DNA from: a bacterium
GTDB lineage: Bacteria; Chloroflexota; Dormibacteria; Aeolococcales; Bog-877
DNA: 64,000 nucleotides
Assembly: GCA_021801645.1 (NCBI GenBank)
Contig: JAJYXT010000065.1
Location: 1-64,000, forward strand
Direction: 5' to 3'
In this document: positions 38,558 to 49,907 of the stretch, one piece after another
Position numbering within the stretch: position 1 is the first letter of the stretch
Layout of the letters: each line of letters starts with the position of its first letter
Program-made: the position numbers and the translations under genes
Notes under the pieces: model-generated
What the model was told of the DNA's origin: nothing
The model's database searches: none
Seen by the model: the letters and a program-made list of their open reading frames with translations, nothing else

Positions 38558-39559
38558 CTACGACCCAAGCGGGGCGGGCTCAGCGCGGCGCAGCCCGGTC
38601 ATGCCGGCCAGAGCCCCGGAGCGCACCGCCCGTGCCGCCGCCGCCACCGCCGCCGCCACCGCCGCCCGGTCGGAGCGCCCATGCCCGATGTAGACCAGCC
38701 CCCGGACCCCCAGCAGCGGCGCTCCGCCCACCGCCCGCCAGTCCAGCCGGCGGCGCATCCTGCCCAGCCCGGGGAGCAACAGCAGGGCGCCCAGCCTGGC
38801 CAGCGGGCCCCGCGACAGCTCGGCGCGCAGCGCTCCCACCACCTGCTCCGCCACGCCCTCAGCGGTCTTGAGGGCGACATTGCCGACCAAGCCGTCACAC
38901 ACCACGATGTCCAGCTCGCCGGAGAGCAGCTGGGTGCCCTCCACCGGCCCCACGTAGTTGAGCTCCAGCTCGCTCAGGAGCCGGTGCGCCTCCTGGACCA
39001 CCTGGTTGCCCTTGGTGGGCTCGGTGCCGTTGCTGAGCAGCCCGATCCTCGGCCTGGGCTTCCCCTCGGCCAGCTCCACGTAGCGGCACCCCAGCTGGGC
39101 GAACTGGGCGAGCCACTCGGGCTTGCAGTCCACCTGGGCGCCGGCATCCACCAGCCAGGTGACCCCCTGAGGGCCGGGGAGGGGGGTGGCGATCGCCGGA
39201 CGGGAGATCCCAGGGAGCCGGCCCAGCCCCACCAGCGAGGCGGCCATGGCGGCCCCGGAGTGTCCGGCGGTGAAGAGGGCGTCCGCCTGCCCATCGTGGA
39301 CCAGGGCCACGCCCACCCCCACGCTGGAGCGGGGCTGGGCCCGCACCGCCTGGGCCGGGTGGGCGTCCATGGGGATGGCCCCCTCGGAGGGAGCCAGCTG
39401 GAGGCGGGGCAGGGAGCGTCCGGCCAGGACCGCAGCCAGCTCGGGCTCCTGCCCCACCAGGGTCAGATTGAGGCCAGGGTCCCGCGAGAGCGCCAGCAGG
39501 CTGCCCTCCACGAGCTCCAGGGGGGCGTGGTCACCGCCCATCGCGTCCACCGCCACCAC
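38558..39559 (-). CDS. plsX: Phosphate acyltransferase PlsX
   Basis: VVAVDAMGGDHAPLELVEGSLLAL...LFTAGHSGAAMAASLVGLGRLPGISRPAIA...LVDAGAQVDCKPEWLAQFA...DIVVCDGLVGNVALKTAEG. Confidence 0.93.
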   Translation of the reverse strand: MVAVDAMGGDHAPLELVEGSLLALSRDPGLNLTLVGQEPELAAVLAGRSLPRLQLAPSEGAIPMDAHPAQAVRAQPRSSVGVGVALVHDGQADALFTAGHSGAAMAASLVGLGRLPGISRPAIATPLPGPQGVTWLVDAGAQVDCKPEWLAQFAQLGCRYVELAEGKPRPRIGLLSNGTEPTKGNQVVQEAHRLLSELELNYVGPVEGTQLLSGELDIVVCDGLVGNVALKTAEGVAEQVVGALRAELSRGPLARLGALLLLPGLGRMRRRLDWRAVGGAPLLGVRGLVYIGHGRSDRAAVAAAVAAAARAVRSGALAGMTGLRRAEPAPLGS

Positions 39560-39573
39560 CGGCTCCCCGGCGC

Positions 39574-41676
<2,103 letters not shown>

Positions 41677-41777
41677 TCAGACCCAGCGGAGACCACGCCT
41701 AATTCTACCAGTCCGAACTCGCCTGCCACGGTGGCCGCGACCGCCGGAGACGGCGCGGGGGATAAGCTCACGACACC

Positions 41778-42467
41778 ATGGAGGAGCACTCGCACCTGGC
41801 CAAGGCGGCCCTCTTTGACGCCATCGCCGAGGTGGCCGCGGCGCTGGCCGCCGGCCGGCGCGCCGAGATCGTCGACGTCCTGGCCCAGGGCGAGCGCATG
41901 GTCGAGCAGGTGGCCCAGGAGCTGCAGCAATCCGTGGCCAACACCTCGCACCACCTCCGGGCGCTGCACCGGGCCGGCCTGGTGTCCCGCCGACGCCAGG
42001 GAGCGCGGGTCCTCTACCGACTGGCGGGCCCTGAAGTGGAGGAGCTGTGGATATCCCTCCGGGACGTCGCCGCCGCTCTCAGGGACGACTTCGCCCGCCT
42101 GGCCTCCGCCTATTTGGGGGAGCTGGATGCGCTCGACGTTGTGAGCCGCCGCGAGCTTCTGCAACTCCAGGCTGAGGGCCAGGTCACCATCATCGACGTC
42201 CGGCCGCGGGAGGAGTACCAGCAGGGGCACGTGTCCGGGGCCATTTCGGTGCCGCTCTCGGAACTTCATCGGTTCCCTCCCCCGGAGGGGCGGGTGCTGG
42301 TGGCGTACTGCCGTGGCCCGTACTGCGCCTTCGCCCCTGCCGCTGTCCGCCAGCTCCGCGCGCGAGGGTTCGTTGCCCGCAGGCTCGAGGAGGGGTTTCC
42401 CGAGTGGCGCCGGGCCGGCCTGGCGGTGGCGCTCGGCGATGAGGTGGGGGTTCCCCCGCCGGCCTGA
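41778..42467 (+). CDS. ArsR-family regulator fused to a rhodanese domain
   Basis: VAQELQQSVANTSHHLRALHRAGLVSRRRQGARVLYRLAG then VTIIDVRPREEYQQGHVSGAISVPLSEL...VAYCRGPYCAFAPAAVRQLRARGFVARRLEEGFPEWRRAGL. Confidence 0.95.
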   Translation: MEEHSHLAKAALFDAIAEVAAALAAGRRAEIVDVLAQGERMVEQVAQELQQSVANTSHHLRALHRAGLVSRRRQGARVLYRLAGPEVEELWISLRDVAAALRDDFARLASAYLGELDALDVVSRRELLQLQAEGQVTIIDVRPREEYQQGHVSGAISVPLSELHRFPPPEGRVLVAYCRGPYCAFAPAAVRQLRARGFVARRLEEGFPEWRRAGLAVALGDEVGVPPPA

Positions 42468-42497
42468 ACCTCCGGAGGCCGGCCCCTCCTATATGAT

Positions 42498-42519
42498 CAA
42501 ACAATCACTTGATTGTTTG
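42498..42519. promoter_or_regulatory. Perfect 10-2-10 palindrome, probable ArsR-family operator
   Basis: CAAACAATCA-CT-TGATTGTTTG between the ArsR-rhodanese stop and the MFS start, directly downstream of TATGAT (42492-42497). Confidence 0.8.
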
Positions 42520-42527
42520 AGGTATAA

Positions 42528-43790
42528 GTGCCCGACAACGCCCCCCGGCTGGGACTCAGGGCCAACTGGCGGCAGTTCGCCGTCTTCACGGTCCTCACCC
42601 TCCTGGTCGGGATGACCATCGGGGTCGAGCGGGTGGCGGTGCCGCCCCTGGCACGTTCGGCCTTCGGGGTCACCGGCCTGCTCTACACCGTCTCCTTCGT
42701 CTCCGCCTTCGGCGCGGTCAAGGCGCTCATGAACCTGCTGGCGGGCCGGCTCTCCGACCGCCACGGCCGCCGCCCCTGGCTGCTGCTGGGGTGGGCTTTC
42801 GCGGTCCCCTACACGGTCCTCATCATCTTTGCCCAGGCTTGGTGGTGGGTGGTGGCGGCCAACCTCTTCCTGGGGGTGAACCAGGCGCTCACCTGGACCA
42901 TGTCGGTCACCGCCAAGATCGATCTCGTGGGGCCGGTCAACCGCGGGCTGGCGGTGGGCATCGACGAGGCCGCCGGGTACGTGGGCACAGGCCTTGGGGG
43001 GCTGGCGGCTGGGCTGCTGGCGGCATCCTTAGGGCTGCGTCCCGCGCCGTACCTGCTCGCACTCGGCGTGATCGCGACGGGGGCCGCCCTGACCTGGCTG
43101 GGGGCCAAGGAGACCCTCCCCTTCGCGCGGGCGGAGGGGAGGGGGCAGCCCACCTCGCGAGCACCCGGCCTCCGCCGGCTGTTCACCTACATGTTGTGGC
43201 AGGACCGGACCATGCTGGCCGCCTGTCAGGCGGGGCTGGTGAACAAGATCGCCGATAGCCTGGTGATCGCCTTCTTCCCCCTCTACTTCCTCAGCCACGG
43301 CCTCAGCCTGGCCACGGTGGGGCTGCTGGTCGGTGAGTACGCCCTGGTGTGGGGGATCGGGCAGGTGGGAAGCGGCTGGCTCGCCGACCGCCTCGGGCGC
43401 AAGCCCCTGATCGTGTCCGGGACCCTCCTGCTGGCGGGGGGCGTCATGGCGGCCCTCGTCGGTGGCGGCGGGGGGCTCAGCTTCGGCGGTGCGGGCGCCA
43501 TGGGTGTGGGCATGGCCCTGGCCTACCCCAACCTGCTCACCTTGGTCGGAGACACGGCGAGGCCTTTGTGGAGGGGCGGGGCGCTGGGCGTCTACCGGCT
43601 CTGCCGGGACTCCGGCTACGCGCTGGGGCCGCTCCTGCTGGCCCTGGCCGGAATCCGGGCGGCGTTCTGGCTGGCGGCCGCGCTGCTCGCCCTCTCGGGC
43701 GTTTTCAGCGCCGCTCTGCTTCAGGAGACGCTCCCCCGCCACCGGACGAGAGAGCCCGCCTGGACCCAGTACCCCGACCTCAACGGGTAG
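42528..43790 (+). CDS. MFS transporter
   Basis: 12-TM-like profile; GRLSDRHGRRPWLLLGW and GWLADRLGRKPLIVSG MFS loop motifs. Confidence 0.93.
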   Translation: MPDNAPRLGLRANWRQFAVFTVLTLLVGMTIGVERVAVPPLARSAFGVTGLLYTVSFVSAFGAVKALMNLLAGRLSDRHGRRPWLLLGWAFAVPYTVLIIFAQAWWWVVAANLFLGVNQALTWTMSVTAKIDLVGPVNRGLAVGIDEAAGYVGTGLGGLAAGLLAASLGLRPAPYLLALGVIATGAALTWLGAKETLPFARAEGRGQPTSRAPGLRRLFTYMLWQDRTMLAACQAGLVNKIADSLVIAFFPLYFLSHGLSLATVGLLVGEYALVWGIGQVGSGWLADRLGRKPLIVSGTLLLAGGVMAALVGGGGGLSFGGAGAMGVGMALAYPNLLTLVGDTARPLWRGGALGVYRLCRDSGYALGPLLLALAGIRAAFWLAAALLALSGVFSAALLQETLPRHRTREPAWTQYPDLNG

Positions 43791-44003
43791 CCGGCCGGAG
43801 GCCTCCCCCCACGGCGCGCCGATTCGCGGTATGGTTGGCACGACAAGCGGCCCGCCGGTTGCGGCTGGGCCCGCGGCTCACCCGACCGGACCGCCGGCCG
43901 GGAGCCACCAAATTCAAGCCTTGGCAATTTCAAGCCATCGGTCCGCTGCGGAGGAAGTGGCGCCCTGACGCCCCCCAATCTGACCCTGGAGCGCCTGCAC
44001 CTG

Positions 44004-46532
44004 GTGGTCCCAGAGAAGTCGCAGGCCATGTCCTTCCTTGAGGCCCTGAACGGCCACGGCGAGGGTGATGCCCGGCTTCACTTCGCCGAGCAGCTCGCCG
44101 ACGTCGGTGAGTTCGCGGTCGTCACGACGGGCACCGACGCCAGCGGGGTCACCCTCCTGCTGCCCGGCCTGGACGTGAGCTGCGTCCCGGTGCACCGAGC
44201 CCGCACCGCTCCCGAGAAGGAGGCGCTCAAGGTGGAGTCCGTCCGTCCGGCGCCCCCGGACCGGGACGGGCCGGGACGGGCGGCCATCATGATCCGCTGC
44301 TCCAGCGCCCTGGTCTCGGCCAAGGAGGGGGAGCCCAGCGACACCTTCCACCTGCTGCGCCTGGCCCGCCTCGCCCACCGCTCCAAGGAGCCCGACCCGA
44401 TCCTGCTCCAGACCCTGGCGCTGGTCGACGGGCTGGAGGCCGCCGAACGGGGGCGGGCGGCCACCCAGCGGACACCCTTCGAGGCGGTCACCGAGCTGTG
44501 GCGCTGCCGCCAGTGCCGGGGCCTGTGGCGCCCGGACCGGGACGAGCGCTGTCCCTCCTGCGGCCGTGAGATCCAGGAGCAGGACCGCCGCCGCCCCGAG
44601 CCGGGGCGGCTGGAGTTCCAGGTCCCCAAGGACCACCCCATCGCCCTCACCGTGGACGCGGCGGTGATGGTGGAGCCCGAGGACGAGCCTCACTACCTCG
44701 GCCGGGTGACCCGGATCGATCACCGCCGCCACCTGGTGGAGGTGGCCTGCAAGGCCTATGAGGCACCCGGCGAGGTCGGCTGGATCACCCCCTCCTTCAA
44801 CAAGCAGCTCTACCAGGCCAAGCGCGCCACCCTGGCCTCGATCGCCGCCGGGGATTCCCGCAGCCTGCTCCTGGCCCAGCTCCTCATCGACCCGAAGTCG
44901 GTCTACGCTCCCGCCGCCCCGCCGCGCCCCGACTGGGTCACCCCCTCGATGCACAGCAACCCCGCCCAGGACCGGGCCATCGGGATCATGGTGGCGCTGG
45001 ACGCCGGGCAGGCCGCCCTGATCCAGGGGCCCCCCGGCACGGGCAAGACCACGGTGATCGTGGAGGCCATCAAGCACCGGCTCCGGGAGCGCCCGGATGA
45101 GCGGATCATGGTGTGCTCGCACAGCAACCTGGCGGTGGACAACGCCCTGGAGCGGCTGGCCGGGACACCGGGGCTGAGAGCGGTCCGGGTGGCCAAGGCC
45201 GAGCGGGTGAGTTCCACCGTGGACGCCTTCCGGGTCGAGGACGAGGACGACGAGAGGCTGGTGTCCGCCAACGTGGTCTTCGCCACCTGCGCCACGGCGG
45301 CCACCTCGGCCATCACCGCCGACGAGACCTTCGACCTGGTGATCCTCGACGAGGCCAACAAGGCCCGCATCGACGAGGCCCTGCCCTGCCTACGGCTGGG
45401 GGCGTCCCTGGTGCTGGTGGGGGACCACAAGCAGCTGCCGCCGGTTGAGGACGACGCCATCTACCAGATCGTGGAGGACCGGCCCGACCTCGAGGCCATA
45501 GTCGACACCAGCCTCTTCGAGCGCTGCTGGGACGGCGGTGTCCCGGACCGGGCCCGTTGCCTGCTGGTGGAGCAGCACCGGATGCACCCGGAGATCGCGC
45601 AGTACATCAGCTCGGCCAGCTACGACGACCTTCTGGAGAACGCTCCCGAGGTCCTGGAGTACCCCTACCTCACCCGCCGCCCCTTCCCGGTGGCCCTGCA
45701 CATGGTGGACACGGCCGGCCTCCGGGGCGGCCGCGAGCGCCGGGGGGCCGGGGGCGCCCTCCGCAACGACGCGGAGGTCAGGGTGTGCGCCCAGGTGGTG
45801 CGCCTCCTGGACGAGCGGGTGGACCCCCAGCTCTCCCTGGCGGTGATCGCCATGTACGCCGACCAGGTCGACCGGCTCCGCCAGTCGCTGAGCCGGCGCC
45901 ACTTCCGCCGTCCGGTGAAGATCGACACGGTGGACTCCTTCGAGGGCCGGGAGGAGGACATGGTGGTGATCTCCCTGGTGCGCAGCAACGAGCGCGGGCG
46001 CATCGGCTTCCTCCGCGTCCCCAACCGGCTCAACGTGGCCATCTCGAGGGCCCGCCGGCTGGTGGTCTGCGTCGGCGACGCCGACACCCTGCGGGCTGGC
46101 GAGGAGAGCATGTACGGGCGGCTGGTGGAGGCGGCTAGGGCCTGCGGCGGGTACCTGCGCGCCACCGAACTCCTCGGGCCCCGGGCCCGCCCGGGGCGGC
46201 CGGTGGTCCGGTGCCCCGAAGGGGCGGAGGCCGGGCAGCCGACCGGGCCCAGGCGGCACCGGCGGCGGCGGCGGCGGCCGGTGGTCCCTGGGGAGGCTGT
46301 GGCCACCCAAGTGCCCGGGGAGGCGCCCCCAGCCGGAGTGCACAAGCGGCGCCGGAGGAGGCGGCGGCCCGCAGTCGGGCCGGACGGCCAGCCGGTGGTC
46401 AGCTCCACCGCGCAGCCCGGAGGGGCGCCCCCATCGACCCGCCGGCGCCGACGCCGGCGCCGGGGCGGTGGGGCGGGCGGGCCGGGCCCCGCGGCGCCGG
46501 GGGGGGGTTCTACAGAGGGAGGTGCGTCATGA
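44004..46532 (+). CDS. SF1 (UPF1/IGHMBP2-like) helicase with Arg/Gly-rich C-terminal tail
   Basis: LIQGPPGTGKTTVIVEAIKHRL, CSHSNLAVDNALERL, LVILDEANKARIDEAL, LVGDHKQLPPV, VEQHRMHPEIAQYISSASY, TVDSFEGREEDMVVISLVRSN, RLNVAISRARRLVVCVGD. The start could be CTG 43965 after GGAGGAAG. Confidence 0.93.
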   Translation: MVPEKSQAMSFLEALNGHGEGDARLHFAEQLADVGEFAVVTTGTDASGVTLLLPGLDVSCVPVHRARTAPEKEALKVESVRPAPPDRDGPGRAAIMIRCSSALVSAKEGEPSDTFHLLRLARLAHRSKEPDPILLQTLALVDGLEAAERGRAATQRTPFEAVTELWRCRQCRGLWRPDRDERCPSCGREIQEQDRRRPEPGRLEFQVPKDHPIALTVDAAVMVEPEDEPHYLGRVTRIDHRRHLVEVACKAYEAPGEVGWITPSFNKQLYQAKRATLASIAAGDSRSLLLAQLLIDPKSVYAPAAPPRPDWVTPSMHSNPAQDRAIGIMVALDAGQAALIQGPPGTGKTTVIVEAIKHRLRERPDERIMVCSHSNLAVDNALERLAGTPGLRAVRVAKAERVSSTVDAFRVEDEDDERLVSANVVFATCATAATSAITADETFDLVILDEANKARIDEALPCLRLGASLVLVGDHKQLPPVEDDAIYQIVEDRPDLEAIVDTSLFERCWDGGVPDRARCLLVEQHRMHPEIAQYISSASYDDLLENAPEVLEYPYLTRRPFPVALHMVDTAGLRGGRERRGAGGALRNDAEVRVCAQVVRLLDERVDPQLSLAVIAMYADQVDRLRQSLSRRHFRRPVKIDTVDSFEGREEDMVVISLVRSNERGRIGFLRVPNRLNVAISRARRLVVCVGDADTLRAGEESMYGRLVEAARACGGYLRATELLGPRARPGRPVVRCPEGAEAGQPTGPRRHRRRRRRPVVPGEAVATQVPGEAPPAGVHKRRRRRRRPAVGPDGQPVVSSTAQPGGAPPSTRRRRRRRRGGGAGGPGPAAPGGGSTEGGAS

Positions 46533-47392
46533 CCGAGTCGCAGATCAGTTCCCTGTTCGTGGCGGGTGCGGGCCTGATGGGAGCGGGCATCGCCCAGACC
46601 GCCGCCCAGCAGGGCCTTGAGGTCCAGCTCTACGATGCCCTTCCCGGAGCGGCGGGGCGGGCGGTGGAGCAGATCCGCCAGCGGCTGGAGCGGGCGGAGC
46701 AGCAGGGCAAGGCACCCTCGGGGGCCGCAGCTTCGTGCCTGTCGCACCTCCACCCCGCTGAGGCTGCGACACCGGAGGCAGGCACCCAGGTGGTGATCGA
46801 GGCGATCACCGAGAAGCTGGACCTCAAGCTCCAGTTCTGGACGGAGATGGGCCGGAGCTGCGGCCCGGAGGCGCTCTTCGCCAGCAACACCAGCTCCATC
46901 CCCATCACCCGCCTGGCGGCCGCCAGCGGCCGACCGGAGAGGTTCATCGGGATGCACTTCTACAGCCCGGTGCCGGTCATGGAGCTGGTGGAGCTGGTGC
47001 CCGGCCTGCTGACCTCGACCGAAACCTACTCCACCATCGAGGCGCTGGGCAGGCGGTTGGGCAAGCGGCCGGTGCGCTCGGCCGACGCCCCCGGCTTCAT
47101 CGGGAACCGCGTCCTCATCCCCTTCCTCAACGAGGCGATGCGCGCGCTGCAGGAGGGAGTGGGCAGTGCCGAGGACATCGACCAGGTGGCCAAGCTGGGG
47201 TTCCGCCACCCCATGGGCCCGCTGGAGCTGGCCGACTTCATCGGGCTGGACGTTGTCCTGGGCATCTGCCGGGTGATGCAGGAGGGACTGCACGATCAAC
47301 GGTATGCCCCCCTGCCGATCCTGGAGCGCATGGTGGAGGCGGGGCGCCTAGGGCGCAAGAGCGGGCGGGGTTTCTACGACTACAGCGGCTGA
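46529..47392 (+). CDS. 3-hydroxyacyl-CoA dehydrogenase (3-hydroxybutyryl-CoA dehydrogenase-like)
   Basis: VAGAGLMGAGIAQTAAQQGLEVQLYD...FASNTSSIPITRLAAASGRPERFIGMHFYSPVPVMELVELVPG...DAPGFIGNRVLIPFLNEAMR; ATGA overlap with the helicase. Confidence 0.95.
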   Translation: MTESQISSLFVAGAGLMGAGIAQTAAQQGLEVQLYDALPGAAGRAVEQIRQRLERAEQQGKAPSGAAASCLSHLHPAEAATPEAGTQVVIEAITEKLDLKLQFWTEMGRSCGPEALFASNTSSIPITRLAAASGRPERFIGMHFYSPVPVMELVELVPGLLTSTETYSTIEALGRRLGKRPVRSADAPGFIGNRVLIPFLNEAMRALQEGVGSAEDIDQVAKLGFRHPMGPLELADFIGLDVVLGICRVMQEGLHDQRYAPLPILERMVEAGRLGRKSGRGFYDYSG

Positions 47393-47428
47393 GCGTCGCG
47401 GGGCTTCCCGCGGCCCGGGCAGCCCGCC

Positions 47429-48523
47429 CTAGGGGGCGAGCCGCTCCGCCAGGAAGCGGATCCCCATGGGGTAGCGGTACTCGATGCCGCCATGGCCTCC
47501 GTCGAAGAGCTCGAGCCGCACGTCCCCCACCCCCGCGCGCCGCAGCTCGGAGGCAACCGCCGTCGCCCCCACCTCGAGGCTGTACTCGTCATGTCGCCCC
47601 CCATCCAGGTAGGCGGCCGTGAGGCCCGCGGCCCTCCCGGGGTTGGCGGCGACCATGCGGACGGGATCCTTCTCCAGCCACCTCGCCCACACCTCCGGGC
47701 GCATGGTCCCGGTGCTCAGGTCAAAGGGCAGCTCCGGCGTTCCATCGGGGGCCGCCGAGTAGCAGGCCGCCATGCAGTAGGAGTTGATCAGCACCCCGTC
47801 CTCGGCCCGGCTGGTCCCCTCCCGCGCCCGGAAGTCGCTCCAGAACGCCTCGAAGGAGCCCTGATAGCTGTCGCGAAGGGCACGCACCACCTGGGGGAAC
47901 TCAGGGAGGTAGCAGTACTCGAAAAGGGCATCCCCAGCATGGCTGGCGAAGGCGCTGAATAGGTCGGGGCGCAGAAGTGGGGTGATCATCGCCCCATAGC
48001 CGCCACTCGACTTGCCCGCCACCCCCCGATGCTCGCGGGCGGCCAGGGTCCTGAACTCCCGGTCCACCAGCGGCACCACCTCGTCGCAGAGGTAGGTGTG
48101 GTACCTTCCGGTGCCCGCTGAGTCCAGGAACTGGCTGCCTCCGAGAGAGGTCCAGCAGTCCACGAACACCAAGAGGCAGGGTGGAGTGGCCGGGTCGCTG
48201 AGCAGCTCGTCGTACAGCTCCGGCGGGGTGCGGCGGAAGGCCGTGCGGTTGCGCCACATGTCGATCTGCCCGGTCATTCCCTGGAGGAGGTAGACGACCG
48301 GGAAGCGCCGCCCGGGGTCCTCCCGGTAGGCAGGTGGGAGATATACCCACAGGGGCCGCCGAGAGGGGTCCTGCAGGTGATTGCCCTCCAGTGCCCGGCT
48401 GGTCACGACCATCTCCACCAGCTCTCCACGGAGCGGTCGGGCCCACGGCGGACCCTCGTAGCGCCCCCTCTCCAGGAGCGGAGGCCGCTCCGCGTCGCCA
48501 GGGCGGGCTAGGTCATGGACCAC
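47429..48523 (-). CDS. Alpha/beta-hydrolase, esterase D-like family
   Basis: RRPLWVYLPPAYREDPGRRFPVVYLLQGMTGQ...HRGVAGKSSGGYGAMITPLLRPDLFSAFASHAGD...FDGGHGGIEYRYPMGIRFLAERL. Confidence 0.87.
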   Translation of the reverse strand: MVHDLARPGDAERPPLLERGRYEGPPWARPLRGELVEMVVTSRALEGNHLQDPSRRPLWVYLPPAYREDPGRRFPVVYLLQGMTGQIDMWRNRTAFRRTPPELYDELLSDPATPPCLLVFVDCWTSLGGSQFLDSAGTGRYHTYLCDEVVPLVDREFRTLAAREHRGVAGKSSGGYGAMITPLLRPDLFSAFASHAGDALFEYCYLPEFPQVVRALRDSYQGSFEAFWSDFRAREGTSRAEDGVLINSYCMAACYSAAPDGTPELPFDLSTGTMRPEVWARWLEKDPVRMVAANPGRAAGLTAAYLDGGRHDEYSLEVGATAVASELRRAGVGDVRLELFDGGHGGIEYRYPMGIRFLAERLAP

Positions 48524-48529
48524 CCCACG

Positions 48530-48535
48530 AGGATA
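48530..48535 (-). promoter_or_regulatory. Candidate -10 (TATCCT) of leaderless esterase gene
   Basis: Minus strand TATCCT-CGTGGG-GTG(48523). Confidence 0.4.
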
Positions 48536-48584
48536 CGGCGTGACGGGTGCCCCGGGCGCGGGCCTCCGGTGAGAGCCGGCCGGC

Positions 48585-49007
48585 CTATTCCATCCTGGTG
48601 AGCGCCTGGCGAAGCCGGTCCACGGTGGACGATCCGAGCAGCCCGCTGAGCCGGACATCCTGAGCCTGGACCGCAAGCCGAACCAGGGCAGCCGCCTCCC
48701 GGCCCCGGGGGGTGAGCTGGAGCAGGACGCGGCGCCCGTCGCCAGGATCAGGGACTCGGGACGCGTACCCGCGATCCACCAGCGTCTGGGTCAGCCGACT
48801 CAACCCCTGCTTGCTGGCTCCCAACCTTCGGGCCAGCTCCTGCGCACCGAGTTCGCCCTCAGCTAGTGCACCGAGGACCCAGCTCCCGCTCCGGGGCAGG
48901 TCGGACATGCCTTGGGCTGCCAGCTGCCTCCTGATCTCCCTCCCGTACAGCCGAAGCGCCCGCTGGATCAGCACGACGAGCGGAGTCTCTCTCCCAGTGT
49001 TGGTCAC
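48585..49007 (-). CDS. MarR-family transcriptional regulator
   Basis: GELGAQELARRLGASKQGLSRLTQTLVDRGYASRVPDPGDGRRVLLQLTPRGREAAALV. Confidence 0.93.
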   Translation of the reverse strand: MTNTGRETPLVVLIQRALRLYGREIRRQLAAQGMSDLPRSGSWVLGALAEGELGAQELARRLGASKQGLSRLTQTLVDRGYASRVPDPGDGRRVLLQLTPRGREAAALVRLAVQAQDVRLSGLLGSSTVDRLRQALTRME

Positions 49008-49025
49008 CGGCGTCCCCTTACGCAG

Positions 49026-49046
49026 ATAGTCATCATTGTGTACTAT
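49026..49046. promoter_or_regulatory. Inverted repeat in the divergent marR/DUF998 intergenic region
   Basis: ATAGT-CATCATTGTGT-ACTAT, the AT-richest spot in the 80 bp divergent region; MarR-box-like. Confidence 0.45.
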
Positions 49047-49093
49047 ATGCCTCCGCGCTGGAACCCGAGCGGTCGGAAAAGGGAGACTTGGAA

Positions 49094-49762
49094 ATGAGCC
49101 GCGAGGAGGTGGACCGAGGTCCTCACCCGGCCCGCCGCTGGGCCGGCCTGGCCGCGGCCGGAGTTGTCACCTACGTGCTGGTGGACGTCGCCCTGGCGCT
49201 TCTCCGCCCCGGCGTGAGCCTGGTGCACAACCCTGAGAGCGACTACGGGGTGGGGCCGTTCTCGTGGCTCATGGACCTGAATTTCCTGCTGCGCGGCACC
49301 CTCACCGCCTGCCTGCTGGTGGCTATCGTCAGGTGCTGGCGGCCGTCGTCAACAGCCCGTCTGGGAGTCGTCCTGCTGGCGGTGTGGGCTGCCTTCTCAG
49401 CCCTTCTCGCGGCCTTCCCGGACGATCCGCTGGGGACGCCCGCCACGGTCAGCGGTGCCATCCATCTGCTGCTGGCCCTGGTCGCCTTCCTGGGCGCACT
49501 GGTGGGCACCATCCTCCTCTCGCTGGCGGCGGGCCGCGTGCCCGCACTGCAGCGCGTGCGCGGAGGGCTGCTGGCTCTCGCCGTGCTCGCCGCCGTGCCC
49601 TTCCTGGCTCTCCTGCGGGCGGGCTTTCGCGCCGACAGCCCAGGTGGTCTCTACGAGCGCCTCTTCCTCGCCCTGGAGCTGGCTTGGATCCTGGTCGCCG
49701 CCTTGAGCTTGGTCCGGGAGCACGGACCGGCGCTGGCGGAGGGCGTCAGCTCCGCCCTCTGA
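49094..49762 (+). CDS. DUF998-like membrane protein
   Basis: GVVTYVLVDVALALLRPGVSLVHNPESDYGVGPFSWLMDLNFLLRGTLTACLLVAI; six TM-like segments. Confidence 0.8.
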   Translation: MSREEVDRGPHPARRWAGLAAAGVVTYVLVDVALALLRPGVSLVHNPESDYGVGPFSWLMDLNFLLRGTLTACLLVAIVRCWRPSSTARLGVVLLAVWAAFSALLAAFPDDPLGTPATVSGAIHLLLALVAFLGALVGTILLSLAAGRVPALQRVRGGLLALAVLAAVPFLALLRAGFRADSPGGLYERLFLALELAWILVAALSLVREHGPALAEGVSSAL

Positions 49763-49907
49763 GGCACGCGGCCCTCCACGGCGCCGGGCCAGAACCCATT
49801 CCCGGGGGGCGGGGGCCGAAGTGAGGAGCGCCGCGGCGCCTGACGCGGAGTGCGGCCAGGCGCCGCGGGCCGCTCAATCACTCTGCGGGGACGGCCCCCG
49901 GTCGAGA

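Noticed and set aside
36675-38693. 672 aa plus-strand ORF
   Set aside because: Entirely antisense to gyrA; His/Gly/Leu-rich translation typical of high-GC shadow frames.
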